Positions 1-6,915 of a stretch of DNA of 9,187 nt are shown in pieces. Both the position numbers and the translations under genes were made by a program. The stretch spans positions 1-9,187 of the forward strand of contig CALGVO010000002.1 of assembly GCA_937930135.1 (NCBI GenBank), read 5' to 3'. How positions within the stretch are numbered: position 1 is the stretch's first letter; each line of letters opens with the position of its first letter. The notes below the pieces were generated by a model that did no database searches, had not been told where the DNA came from, and worked only from the letters and a program-made list of their open reading frames with translations. This stretch comes from an uncultured Synechococcus sp. (GTDB taxonomy: Bacteria > Cyanobacteriota > Cyanobacteriia > PCC-6307 > Cyanobiaceae).

Positions 1-1030
1 CCGTGGGTTGATCCACCAGCACCTGCTGGAAGCGCCGCTCGAGGGCGGGATCCTTCTCGATGTGCTGGCGATGCTCATCCAGGGTTGTGGCTCCGATGCA
101 GCGCAGTTCACCGCGGGCGAGCATCGGCTTGAGCAGGTTGCTGGCATCCATGGCGCCACCGGTGGCACCGGCGCCCACCACAGTGTGGATTTCGTCGATG
201 AACAGCACGATCCGCCCTTCGGAGGCGGTCACCTCCTTGAGCACGGCCTTGAGTCGCTCTTCGAACTCACCGCGATATTTGGCGCCGGCAATCAGGGCGC
301 CCATGTCGAGGGCGATGAGCTGGCGGTTTTGCAGGGCCTGGGGCACATCGCCGTTGACGATGCGCTGAGCGAGCCCCTCCACAATCGCCGTTTTCCCCAC
401 GCCGGGTTCGCCGATCAGCACCGGATTGTTCTTGGTGCGGCGGCTGAGGATCTGGATCGTGCGCCGGATTTCCTCATCTCGGCCGATCACCGGATCAAGC
501 TTGCCATCGCGGGCCGCAGCCGTGAGATCCCGCCCATATTTTTCCAGGGATTCGTAGGTGCCTTCGGGGTTCTGGTCGGTCACTTTCTGGCTGCCTCGCA
601 CAGTGTCAACGGCGGTTTTGAGGCCTTGAGCATCCACCCCGGCCTGACTGAGGAGCCGTTTGCCGCAACGTGGATCCTCGGCCAGGGCCAGCAGGAGATG
701 CTCGATGGAGAGATAGCTGTCGCCGTAGGTCTGCTTGAGCCCGTCGGCCCGGTCGAACAGATCGCTCAGGCCCTTGCCGAGATACACCGACTCGGGTGGA
801 CTTTGCAGCGCTGCTTGTTGATTCAGGTGGGTGTTCACCGCGCTTGTGAGCGCTGGAAGGGAGACACCGGCCTTCTCCAGGATGCGCGAGGCCAGCCCGT
901 TCTGCTCCAGCAGCGCGAGCAGCAGGTGTTCCGTTTCCAGTTGTTGATGGCGCCGGCTCTGGGCCAGCTGCTGGGCCGACAGGATCGCGGCCCAGGCCTT
1001 TTCGGTGAACTGTTCGGCCGTGGGTTGCAT
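1..1030 (-). CDS. clpB: ATP-dependent chaperone ClpB, N-terminal part (cut by window edge)
   Basis: ClpB is a hexameric AAA+ disaggregase that threads aggregated proteins through its pore, working with DnaK in the cytosol. The minus frame is open from ATG 1030-1028 to the window edge and gives the first 343 residues of a protein usually about 860-880 long. The Clp N domain covers about residues 1-145. NBD1 follows, with Walker A GEPGVGKT at 207-214, pore-loop KYRG at 251-254 (Tyr252), Walker B VLFIDE at 275-280 and an arginine-finger region ALERRF at 329-334. The opening MQPTAEQFTEKAW resembles the cyanobacterial ClpB1 form (from memory), rather than ClpB2. No clear Shine-Dalgarno sequence precedes the ATG, and I see no CIRCE operator upstream. 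The middle domain and NBD2 lie outside the window. Confidence 0.97.
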   Translation of the reverse strand, partial: MQPTAEQFTEKAWAAILSAQQLAQSRRHQQLETEHLLLALLEQNGLASRILEKAGVSLPALTSAVNTHLNQQAALQSPPESVYLGKGLSDLFDRADGLKQTYGDSYLSIEHLLLALAEDPRCGKRLLSQAGVDAQGLKTAVDTVRGSQKVTDQNPEGTYESLEKYGRDLTAAARDGKLDPVIGRDEEIRRTIQILSRRTKNNPVLIGEPGVGKTAIVEGLAQRIVNGDVPQALQNRQLIALDMGALIAGAKYRGEFEERLKAVLKEVTASEGRIVLFIDEIHTVVGAGATGGAMDASNLLKPMLARGELRCIGATTLDEHRQHIEKDPALERRFQQVLVDQPT

Positions 1031-1172
1031 GGATCAGTGTTGTGCTGCCCAAACCGTATGAACGGCGAGGCGCCCTGGTGAGCGGAGAACCGAATCCGTT
1101 CCGTTCGGCCTCTGCGGCAGCCTGCGGCAAACCGGCCTCGCTCGGTAGGGTCAGCCGAATCTTCGGGGAGGC

Positions 1173-1179
1173 AGGGGAG
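1173..1179 (+). promoter_or_regulatory. Ribosome binding site of the small plus-strand gene
   Basis: AGGGGAG lies five bases before ATG 1185. It is one of the clearest Shine-Dalgarno matches in the window and supports translation of the 68-residue gene. The rest of the 154-base gap to clpB (1031-1172) is the divergent control region of both genes; I see no convincing promoter boxes or operator in it, only a short direct repeat of CTGCGGCA. Confidence 0.55.
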
Positions 1180-1184
1180 CAGCC

Positions 1185-1391
1185 ATGGCTGAAACGGATG
1201 CAGTGGATCCTGCTGTGGTGTCGGCGCTGGTGGAGCGGGTCAGGGAGCGTTATGGCTCTTCACCTCAAGACCTGGAGCGCATGTGTTGGACCGTGGTGCA
1301 CGAACATCACCATGGCGCCATGCCGACGGAATATGACATCAGGGAGGTGGATGAGGCGCTCTATCTGGCGGTGTTGGATCGCTTCCGCTGA
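1185..1391 (+). CDS. Small conserved-looking hypothetical protein (68 aa)
   Basis: I do not recognise a family. The product is 68 residues, acidic and predicted mostly helical, with no signal peptide or membrane segment. It contains a histidine-rich stretch HEHHHG near residues 39-44, next to a Cys-Trp pair at 34-35, which might bind metal, although the short length makes this speculative. Evidence that it is real: ATG 1185 follows a good AGGGGAG site by five bases, codon use looks coding, and it is the only plus-strand candidate with its own start signals. It is divergent from clpB, and its last 31 bases overlap the 3' end of the Nif11-like gene on the other strand. A false positive cannot be excluded. 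Confidence 0.6.
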   Translation: MAETDAVDPAVVSALVERVRERYGSSPQDLERMCWTVVHEHHHGAMPTEYDIREVDEALYLAVLDRFR

Positions 1392-1588
1392 ATCCTGCTG
1401 GTGGCGAACCAGATGTCGATCGCCTCGCTGCGGGAATCGTCATCAAGGTCTTGGTGGTTGATCGCGAAGCCATAGCGCAGGGCCAGGTCGATCAATCCCG
1501 TCGCATCCTGAACCTGATGGCAGTCGCGCCGCAGCGCGGCGCAGTGCTCCACGGCATGAACAAACTCTCGCAGCGACTCGCGACTCAT
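1361..1588 (-). CDS. Nif11-domain small protein (75 aa)
   Basis: The first 50 or so residues fit the Nif11 / nitrogenase-associated leader-like domain (PF07862): an opening SRESLREFVHAVE, then an LRRD-containing helix, then a stretch ending in LALRYGFAINHQDL, which corresponds to the family's 'A..aGF.i...dl' signature. The family is abundant in picocyanobacteria, either as stand-alone small proteins or as leaders of lanthipeptide (prochlorosin) precursors. Here there is no double-glycine cleavage site and no Cys-rich core; the tail instead reads IWFATSRI followed by a basic end. It is therefore probably a stand-alone Nif11 protein of unknown role. Its ATG overlaps the petJ stop as ATGA, so translation is probably coupled to cytochrome c6. 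The preceding GGGG-rich sequence at the petJ 3' end could act as its ribosome binding site. Confidence 0.78.
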   Translation of the reverse strand: MSRESLREFVHAVEHCAALRRDCHQVQDATGLIDLALRYGFAINHQDLDDDSRSEAIDIWFATSRIQRKRSNTAR

Positions 1589-1986
1589 CGGCCCCAGCCC
1601 CGCTCCGCCTGCTCTTCCACGAAGGCCGCCACGTCAGCGATGTCTTGCTCGCTCAGCTTGCTGGCAAAGGCCGGCATCGCATTTTTGCCGTGTTCGACCT
1701 GCTCCTCAATCGCTTCGAGGTGATCGCTGCGGTAGGCCGCGAGGTGGGCTTGCAGGTCGGTCTTGCTGAGGGTGCGGTTGGCCCGAATCACGTTGCCGCC
1801 GCCCATGTGGCAGGCGGCGCATTGGGTTGAGAAGACCTGGCTGCCGTTTTCGAGATTGGCCGGCACCGGGTCTGTAGGCCTGAGGGCCAGAGCCGGGCTG
1901 CCGCCAAGCAAGCTCAAACACAAGAACAGCAGCACAGCAAGAAACAGGCCAGGCAGGGGCAAGGCGTTGCGTCGCGGCTGGACCAA
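1585..1986 (-). CDS. petJ: Cytochrome c6 (c553), photosynthetic electron carrier
   Basis: This soluble lumenal c-type cytochrome carries electrons from cytochrome b6f to photosystem I (and to terminal oxidase) in place of plastocyanin. From the TTG start the precursor is 133 residues: a positively charged RR at 5-6, a hydrophobic core at about 13-29 and a signal peptidase site after SPALA (residue 34). The mature part has the haem motif CAACH at 56-60, the family sequence MGGGNV just after it, and axial ligand Met104 in KNAMPAF, ending in the typical ERGWG. The start is uncertain. The frame stays open up to GTG 2040, but that stretch is the petE terminator. TTG 1986 has GAGGG eleven bases upstream and leaves a normal signal peptide; GTG 2004 and ATG 2034 are alternatives. 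It lies just downstream of petE, and its stop overlaps the start of the Nif11-like gene. Confidence 0.93.
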   Translation of the reverse strand: MVQPRRNALPLPGLFLAVLLFLCLSLLGGSPALALRPTDPVPANLENGSQVFSTQCAACHMGGGNVIRANRTLSKTDLQAHLAAYRSDHLEAIEEQVEHGKNAMPAFASKLSEQDIADVAAFVEEQAERGWGR

Positions 1987-2005
1987 CCCTATCGAGACCC
2001 TCACC

Positions 2006-2047
2006 AAAAAAAAGCCCGGTGGTGATTGGATCATCACCACCGGGCTT
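2006..2047 (-). terminator. Strong intrinsic terminator after petE
   Basis: On the minus strand the arm AAGCCCGGTGGTGAT... pairs with its exact complement ending ...ACCACCGGGCTT: 15 bp with a 6-base loop (2047-2033 with 2026-2012). The descending arm runs straight into eight T residues (2013-2006). This is a textbook rho-independent terminator, 27 bases past the petE stop. No comparable T run exists on the plus strand, so it acts in the minus direction. It ends one base short of GTG 2004 and about 19 bases before the preferred petJ start, so it separates petE from petJ transcriptionally. Confidence 0.92.
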
Positions 2048-2052
2048 GAAAA

Positions 2053-2081
2053 TTTATGTCGTCGGTCAGCTGATCATTCAA
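2053..2081 (-). promoter_or_regulatory. Possible promoter for petJ in the petE 3' end
   Basis: TTGAAT (2081-2076) and CATAAA (2058-2053) are separated by 17 bases, each matching four of six sigma-70 consensus positions. It overlaps the petE stop codon and sits just upstream of the terminator. The predicted transcription start, near 2046, would fall at the first base of the terminator hairpin, which would make an unusual leader. The assignment rests on pattern alone. Confidence 0.22.
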
Positions 2082-2430
2082 CGATGACCTTGCCGACCAT
2101 GCCAGCACCACGATGGGGCTCGCAGTAGTAGTCGTAGGTGCCGGCGGTGGTGAAGGTTTCTTCCCAGGATTCGCCGGGTGCGAAAGCGAGATCGGAGTGG
2201 CTCAGCTCGTCATGTCCCTCGAAGACGGCATTATGAGGAGCCATCTTGTTGTTCACGAACTTGACGGTGTCACCCGCCTTGATCGTGACGGTGCTGGGTT
2301 CGAAGGCGAGCATGCCGGAGTCGCTACCGAGCTTCACTTCCACGGTGGCTGCGTTAGCCGAGGCAATGCCGAGCCCGAACACGAGGATCAGGGCGAAGCA
2401 GGCGGAAATCAGAGAGCGGAGACGGGACAT
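2074..2430 (-). CDS. petE: Plastocyanin precursor
   Basis: This type I copper protein of the thylakoid lumen shuttles electrons from cytochrome b6f to photosystem I. The 118-residue precursor has a basic start (SRLRS), a hydrophobic core and a signal peptidase site after SANA (residue 27). The mature protein of about 91 residues is somewhat shorter than the usual 97-99. The copper ligands are all present: His66 in PHN, Cys103, His106 and Met111 in the C-terminal loop YYCEPHRGAGM. ATG 2430 is preferred over the in-frame TTG directly before it (2433). There is no obvious Shine-Dalgarno sequence in the 38 bases separating it from the epimerase gene, so it may use a weak site or be partly expressed by read-through. 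It ends in a strong terminator and is followed by petJ, the copper-independent substitute. Confidence 0.97.
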   Translation of the reverse strand: MSRLRSLISACFALILVFGLGIASANAATVEVKLGSDSGMLAFEPSTVTIKAGDTVKFVNNKMAPHNAVFEGHDELSHSDLAFAPGESWEETFTTAGTYDYYCEPHRGAGMVGKVIVE

Positions 2431-2468
2431 CAACGCGTAATAAAGACTGGAGGCAATCTTAACGCTGA

Positions 2469-3488
2469 TCAGAGGCGTCCCCGCCGAGGCAGGCCGGAAT
2501 CCTGAAGCACAGCGTCAAGGTCGGGGGCATGGCTGCGGCCACCGAAGCGCTCCGGCTGGCTGACCGGATCGTGAATGAAGTGGCGTTGGCGGATCGAAAA
2601 ACGATCCCAGGCATTCACTTCGATCGGCAGGATGCGGATCAGGGTCTCGATCAGCCAGGGCCAGAGGGGAATTCCGGGGGTGCGGGCCACGCCACGCCAG
2701 CGGCAGAGGGTGGCCACGGCCTCATTGACACCAAGGGCGGCCTGTCCCATCACAATGCGCCGCACGGGGCCTTGCCCCGGCTCCGGATTCGGTTTGTGCG
2801 GTGTGGTGGCGAGATGGCCACAGATCGCGGCGATGTCGGCTGCGTGGATGAAGTGAAAACTGGCATCAGCGCGGAGCCATCGGGCCAGCCAGAGCCATCG
2901 GCTCGCCTCCGCCAGCCCTTCGGTGAGGTAGCTGGTGGGAAACAGACTGCTGCCATCCACCCGACCACCGAACACCAGGGTGGGAAACACCGCCACGATC
3001 TTCTCGGCCAGGGGATGCTGCTCAAGATCGCGCAGGCATCGGGCCTTGGTCTGGATGTATTCCGTGCCGTAGGCGAGCGCCTCGGGCAGCGGCTGGAGGT
3101 GGCGATCGAGGATGCTGGCCGTCGAGAAGTAGGTGATCTGTTCGATCTGTTCTGGATTGAGCAGTGCCAGGAGACGTTTCACTGCCACCACATTCACCTG
3201 CTCCGCCCGTTCCGGATCCCCCCAGGCGGTGGCGGTGTGGATCACGCGGTTCACCCTGGCCAGATCGGCGGCGAAGCGATCAGTGTCCCGCAGGTCACCC
3301 ACCAGCAGGCGCACCCGTGGGTGGTCGGCCGCGATCGCCGTGAGCTTGGCCGGATCGCGCAGCCAGAGCAGCAGCTCGGCATCACTGTGTTCGAGCAGCC
3401 AGGACGCTGTGTATTGGCCCACGCAGCCGCTGGCGCCGGTGATCAGGATGCGCGTGGGCACACCGGCGCTCGGAGTCTCGCCGCTCAA
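2469..3488 (-). CDS. NAD(P)-dependent epimerase/dehydratase (extended SDR family)
   Basis: This is a Rossmann-fold oxidoreductase or epimerase of unknown substrate, 339 residues long. Seen in the sequence: the nucleotide-binding motif TGASGCVG at 17-24, GDLRD at 64-68 for the adenine pocket, a Ser/Thr site at 122-123 (YFSTAS) and the catalytic YIQTK (YxxxK) with Tyr144 and Lys148. These make it a probably active extended SDR. The C-terminal half (about 175-339) is the variable substrate domain and gives no specific identity; sugar-nucleotide, isoprenoid or tetrapyrrole-related substrates are all open. The start is TTG 3488, overlapping the hemE TGA by four bases, and is supported by GGAG seven bases upstream. 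GTG 3461 is an alternative that would still keep the Rossmann motif. The overlap implies cotranslation with hemE. It has no signal peptide or clear membrane anchor. Confidence 0.88.
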   Translation of the reverse strand: MSGETPSAGVPTRILITGASGCVGQYTASWLLEHSDAELLLWLRDPAKLTAIAADHPRVRLLVGDLRDTDRFAADLARVNRVIHTATAWGDPERAEQVNVVAVKRLLALLNPEQIEQITYFSTASILDRHLQPLPEALAYGTEYIQTKARCLRDLEQHPLAEKIVAVFPTLVFGGRVDGSSLFPTSYLTEGLAEASRWLWLARWLRADASFHFIHAADIAAICGHLATTPHKPNPEPGQGPVRRIVMGQAALGVNEAVATLCRWRGVARTPGIPLWPWLIETLIRILPIEVNAWDRFSIRQRHFIHDPVSQPERFGGRSHAPDLDAVLQDSGLPRRGRL

Positions 3489-4543
3489 GCCAGGGCTCCA
3501 AGCCGCTCCATCACCGATTGGCCCGCCTCAAAGAAGGCGGCACCGTTCTCTTCCGGGGTGCCAGGAAGAATGCCGTGGCCGAGGTTGAGAATGTGGCGGC
3601 GACCGCGCGCCTTGCGCACGCAGTCATCGATGCGATCGCGGATCGCTTTTGGCGTCCCGAACAGCAGGCCGGGATCCACGTTGCCCTGCACACCGAGGTG
3701 TTCGGGCAAGCGAGCGCAGCCATCGGCCATGTCCACGGTCCAATCGAGCGACACGATGTCAACGCCGGTGCGGCCCATGCGTTCGATCACCCCAGCGCTG
3801 CCGGAGATGTAGAGGATGAAGGGGGTGTCGGGGTGGGTCTGTTTGACCCGATCCACCACCTTCTTCTGATAGGGAGCGGCGAAGGTGTCGTAATCGGTCG
3901 GGCTGAGCTGGCCGGCCCAGGAATCGAACATCTGCACCACCTGGGCGCCGGAATCGATCTGATAACGCAGGTAGGTGGCGATCGACTCAGCGAAGTGATC
4001 GAGCAGTTGATGCAGCAGCTCGGGCTCGCGGAAGGCCATCGCCTTGATCACCGCATAGTTTTTGCTGCTCTTGCCTTCCACCACGTAAGCGGCCAGGGTC
4101 CAGGGCGCACCCACGAAACCGAGCACGGCGGCTTGGTTGCCCACGCTCTGCCGCAGGCGACCCAGCACCTCACCCACGAACGGCATGCTCTCGGCCGGGT
4201 TCAGGGGGCGCAGGGCCTCCACCTGGGCCAGGTTGCGGATCGGGTCCTGGATCAGGGGGCCTTTGCTCTCGATGATGTCGAAATCGATCCCCATGCCCGG
4301 CAGTGGCGTGAGGATGTCGGAGAACAGGATCACGCCGTCGGGCTTGAAGGCGTGGAACGGTTGCATCGAGATCTCGTAGGAGAGATCGGGATTTTCAGAA
4401 CGTTCGCGGAAGCTGGGATAGCGATCGCGCAGGTCGCGATAGATCTTCATGTAGCGGCCCGCCTGGCGCATCATCCACACCGGCGGGCGCTCGACGACTT
4501 CACCTCGGGCGGCGCGGAGCAGCAGGGGGAGGGCGTCGCTCAT
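3485..4543 (-). CDS. hemE: Uroporphyrinogen decarboxylase
   Basis: This cytosolic homodimer removes the four acetate carboxyl groups of uroporphyrinogen III to give coproporphyrinogen III, a shared step for haem, chlorophyll and, in cyanobacteria, bilins. The product has 352 residues, the normal family length. The family signature PPVWMMRQAGRYMKIYR covers residues 20-36, with substrate-binding Arg26 and Arg30. The key aspartate is Asp76 in LFSDILTP. FDSWAGQLSP and the late HILNLGHGI segment, with its conserved histidine, are also present. ATG 4543 is the natural start, since the family signature normally begins about 20-30 residues in; no strong Shine-Dalgarno sequence is visible. It sits 58 bases after glgB with no convincing terminator between them, and overlaps the downstream epimerase gene by four bases. 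Confidence 0.98.
   Translation of the reverse strand: MSDALPLLLRAARGEVVERPPVWMMRQAGRYMKIYRDLRDRYPSFRERSENPDLSYEISMQPFHAFKPDGVILFSDILTPLPGMGIDFDIIESKGPLIQDPIRNLAQVEALRPLNPAESMPFVGEVLGRLRQSVGNQAAVLGFVGAPWTLAAYVVEGKSSKNYAVIKAMAFREPELLHQLLDHFAESIATYLRYQIDSGAQVVQMFDSWAGQLSPTDYDTFAAPYQKKVVDRVKQTHPDTPFILYISGSAGVIERMGRTGVDIVSLDWTVDMADGCARLPEHLGVQGNVDPGLLFGTPKAIRDRIDDCVRKARGRRHILNLGHGILPGTPEENGAAFFEAGQSVMERLGALA
3496..3499 (-). promoter_or_regulatory. Ribosome binding site deciding the TTG start of the epimerase gene
   Basis: GGAG inside the last codons of hemE lies seven bases before TTG 3488. This ideal spacing is the main reason to accept the TTG start, which overlaps the hemE stop as TTGA. Confidence 0.5.
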
Positions 4544-4601
4544 GAATGCGGTCGGATCAAGCGGGCAACCTACCTGAGAGAACCCGCCACTCCCGGCGTG
4601 G

Positions 4602-6914
4602 TCAGGCCGAAGCCGTTGGGTTCGTCACATCGCTTTCGCCGGCCAGCAAACTCCGCTTCGGGTCGTGACGGAACACCATCACGCTGAGGGGGGGCAAGCA
4701 GAGATCGAGTGAGTGCTCATAGCCATGGATGCCCCATTCATCGGTGGGTTTGCCGCCCATGTTGCCGAGGTTGCTGCCGCCGTATTGCGCCGCATCAGTG
4801 TTGAAGATCTCCTCGTAGAAGCCGGCAACAGGCACTCCAACCCGGTAATGGGAGTGGCTCTGGGGCGTGAAGTTGGCCACCACCACCAGCCAGCTGCCAC
4901 CGGCGCTCTCGCGACGCATGAAACTGATCACTGAGTGGCGATTGTCGTTGCAGTCGATCCACTGGAAACCGTATTGATCAAAGTCGTCGCGCCAGAGAGC
5001 CGGCTCGGCTTTGTACAGCGCATTCAGGTCGCCAACCATCCGCTGCAGGCCTTGATGCGGCTCGAACTGGAGCAGATCCCACTGCAGATCACCCCACACA
5101 TTCCATTCGGCGCGCTGGCCGAATTCCATGCCCATGAAGATGGTCTTCTTGCCGGGATGGGTCCACATGTAGGCCAGAAGGGCACGGGTGTTGGCATATT
5201 TCTGCCAGTCATCCCCAGGCATCTTGTGGAGAAGATGGCTCTTGCCGTGCACCACTTCATCGTGGCTGAGGGCCAGCATGAAGTTTTCGGTGTAGTTGTA
5301 CCAGATCGAGAAGGTGATGTTGTTCTGGTGGAACTGGCGGAACCAGGGATCGAGCTCGAAGTAATCGAGCATGTCGTGCATCCAGCCCATGTTCCATTTC
5401 AGGTTGAAGCCCAGGCCGCCAATGTCGGTGGGTTGGGTCACCATTGGCCAGGTGGTGGATTCCTCGGCGATGGAGAGGGCGCCCGGGAAGTGCTGGAACA
5501 GCACATGATTGGCCTGTTGCAGGAAGCGGACCGCTTCTGTGTTTTCCCTACCGCCATGCTCGTTGGGAAGCCATTCACCATCGGGCCGTAGATAGTCGCG
5601 GTAGAGCATGGAGGCCACCGCATCCACCCGAATGCCATCGATGTGGAACTGGTCAAACCAGAACACCAGGTTGGCCACAAGGAAGTTGCGCACTTCGTTG
5701 CGGCTGTAATTGAAGATCAACGTGCCCCACTCCTTGTGCTCGCCGATGCGGGGATCAGCGTGCTCGTAGAGATGGCAACCGTCAAAGAAAGCGAGGCCGT
5801 GGCTGTCGCGCGGGAAGTGACCCGGCACCCAGTCGATGATCACGCCAATGCCTTCGGCATGGCAGCGATCCACGAAGGCACGGAATTCATCTGGGGTGCC
5901 GTAGCGGCTGGTGGGGGCATACCAGCCGGTGACCTGGTAGCCCCAGGAGCCATCGAAGGGATGCTCCGTGATCGGCATCAGTTCGATGTGGGTGAAGCCC
6001 CGTTCCTTCACGTAGGGGATCAGGCGATCCGCCAGTTCCGGGTAGGTGAGGAGGCGGGCACCCGGCTTGAGATCGGCGGCGGGCACGGGGGGCCGGGCTG
6101 TGCCATCGGCCTCGATGAAGGGATCTTCGGCTGAAGCGTGGATCCAGCTGCCAAGGTGCATTTCGTACACCGCAATCGGCTGGTCGAGGGGATTGCGGCA
6201 GTCCCGCTCCTGCATCCAGCGCGCGTCGGTCCAGTCGAACCCATCCAGGTGGTTCACGACCGAGCTGGTGGCGGGTCGCACCTCGTGCTGGAAGCCGTAG
6301 GGATCGGCCTTCTGATAGCAGTGCCCGTCCTGGGTGCGGATTTCGTATTTATAGAGCTGGCCTTCGGCCAGACCGGGAACAAACAGTTCCCAGATGCCAC
6401 CCAGGCGTTGCTGCATGGGGTGGTGGCGCCCGTCCCAGCTGTTCAGGTCACCGATCACGCTCACGCTGCGGGCGTGCGGGGCCCAGAGGCAGAACATCAC
6501 CCCGTCCACCCCGTTGATCTGGGTGCGGTGGGCCCCCATCCGCCGCCAGATGTGGTGATGATTGCCCTCGGCGAAGAGATGGCGATCCATCTCCCCCATC
6601 CACTCCTCGCGGAAGGCCCAGGGGTCGTGCTGCACATGCTCGATGCCACCCCGGCTCACCTGCAGTTGGTAGGCGTTGCCGGGGTCGTGAGCGCACTCTG
6701 CCTCGAACAGCCAGGGGTGGTGGGGCGTCTGCATCGGCAGGGGGTGACCGTCGAGCAGGAGCTCGACCCGATCGGCTTCGGGCATCCAGGCCCGCACCAC
6801 CCATTGGCCACCCTCAAGCGGCTGTGGTCCCAGTACAGCGAAGGGATGGTCATGGCGGCAGTCCGCCAGACGTTGACCGTCCTGAACCATCCAGTCGAGA
6901 ACGGTGCTGGTCAT
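4602..6914 (-). CDS. glgB: 1,4-alpha-glucan (glycogen) branching enzyme
   Basis: This GH13 enzyme cuts alpha-1,4 glucan chains and rejoins them through alpha-1,6 bonds, making branch points in glycogen. The product is 770 residues, similar to other cyanobacterial GlgB and longer than the E. coli enzyme (728). An N1 beta-sandwich occupies about residues 20-110, a CBM48 (GVMFCLWAPHARSVSVIGD) about 130-225, and the (beta/alpha)8 barrel about 250-640. Catalytic residues are Asp431 (DGIRVDAVASM), Glu484 (IAEEST) and Asp552 (LSHDEVVHGK); their spacing of 53 and 68 residues is the same as in E. coli (405, 458, 526). A segment of roughly 25-30 residues after the LGSW motif, absent from E. coli, looks like the usual cyanobacterial insertion. 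ATG 6914 is preferred over in-frame TTG 6923. A 9-bp inverted repeat lies directly upstream. Confidence 0.98.
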   Translation of the reverse strand: MTSTVLDWMVQDGQRLADCRHDHPFAVLGPQPLEGGQWVVRAWMPEADRVELLLDGHPLPMQTPHHPWLFEAECAHDPGNAYQLQVSRGGIEHVQHDPWAFREEWMGEMDRHLFAEGNHHHIWRRMGAHRTQINGVDGVMFCLWAPHARSVSVIGDLNSWDGRHHPMQQRLGGIWELFVPGLAEGQLYKYEIRTQDGHCYQKADPYGFQHEVRPATSSVVNHLDGFDWTDARWMQERDCRNPLDQPIAVYEMHLGSWIHASAEDPFIEADGTARPPVPAADLKPGARLLTYPELADRLIPYVKERGFTHIELMPITEHPFDGSWGYQVTGWYAPTSRYGTPDEFRAFVDRCHAEGIGVIIDWVPGHFPRDSHGLAFFDGCHLYEHADPRIGEHKEWGTLIFNYSRNEVRNFLVANLVFWFDQFHIDGIRVDAVASMLYRDYLRPDGEWLPNEHGGRENTEAVRFLQQANHVLFQHFPGALSIAEESTTWPMVTQPTDIGGLGFNLKWNMGWMHDMLDYFELDPWFRQFHQNNITFSIWYNYTENFMLALSHDEVVHGKSHLLHKMPGDDWQKYANTRALLAYMWTHPGKKTIFMGMEFGQRAEWNVWGDLQWDLLQFEPHQGLQRMVGDLNALYKAEPALWRDDFDQYGFQWIDCNDNRHSVISFMRRESAGGSWLVVVANFTPQSHSHYRVGVPVAGFYEEIFNTDAAQYGGSNLGNMGGKPTDEWGIHGYEHSLDLCLPPLSVMVFRHDPKRSLLAGESDVTNPTASA

Positions 6915-6915
6915 G

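Noticed and set aside
8..1081. Long plus-strand open frame of 357 codons opposite clpB
   Set aside because: It is the antisense shadow of a clear ClpB N-terminus; GC-rich codon use keeps the opposite strand open. The translation shows no recognisable domain.
1031..1184. Possible CIRCE (HrcA) heat-shock operator upstream of clpB
   Set aside because: No TTAGCACTC/GAGTGCTAA pair or close variant is present.
1361..1588. Lanthipeptide (prochlorosin-like) precursor
   Set aside because: It has the Nif11 domain but no double-glycine site, no Ser/Thr/Cys-rich core, and no LanM or transporter gene nearby.
2004..2040. Extended petJ N-terminus starting at GTG 2040 or ATG 2034
   Set aside because: These codons lie in the arm and loop of the petE terminator and would add a hydrophobic stretch before an already complete signal peptide.
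4544..4601. Possible terminator between glgB and hemE
   Set aside because: Only GCGGG/CCCGC arms of five bases with a long loop and no T tract; too weak to call.
2529..4687. Plus-strand open frames of 389 and 427 codons opposite the epimerase gene and hemE
   Set aside because: Both lie fully opposite well-supported genes with intact catalytic motifs and have low-complexity His/Gly/Ala-rich translations.
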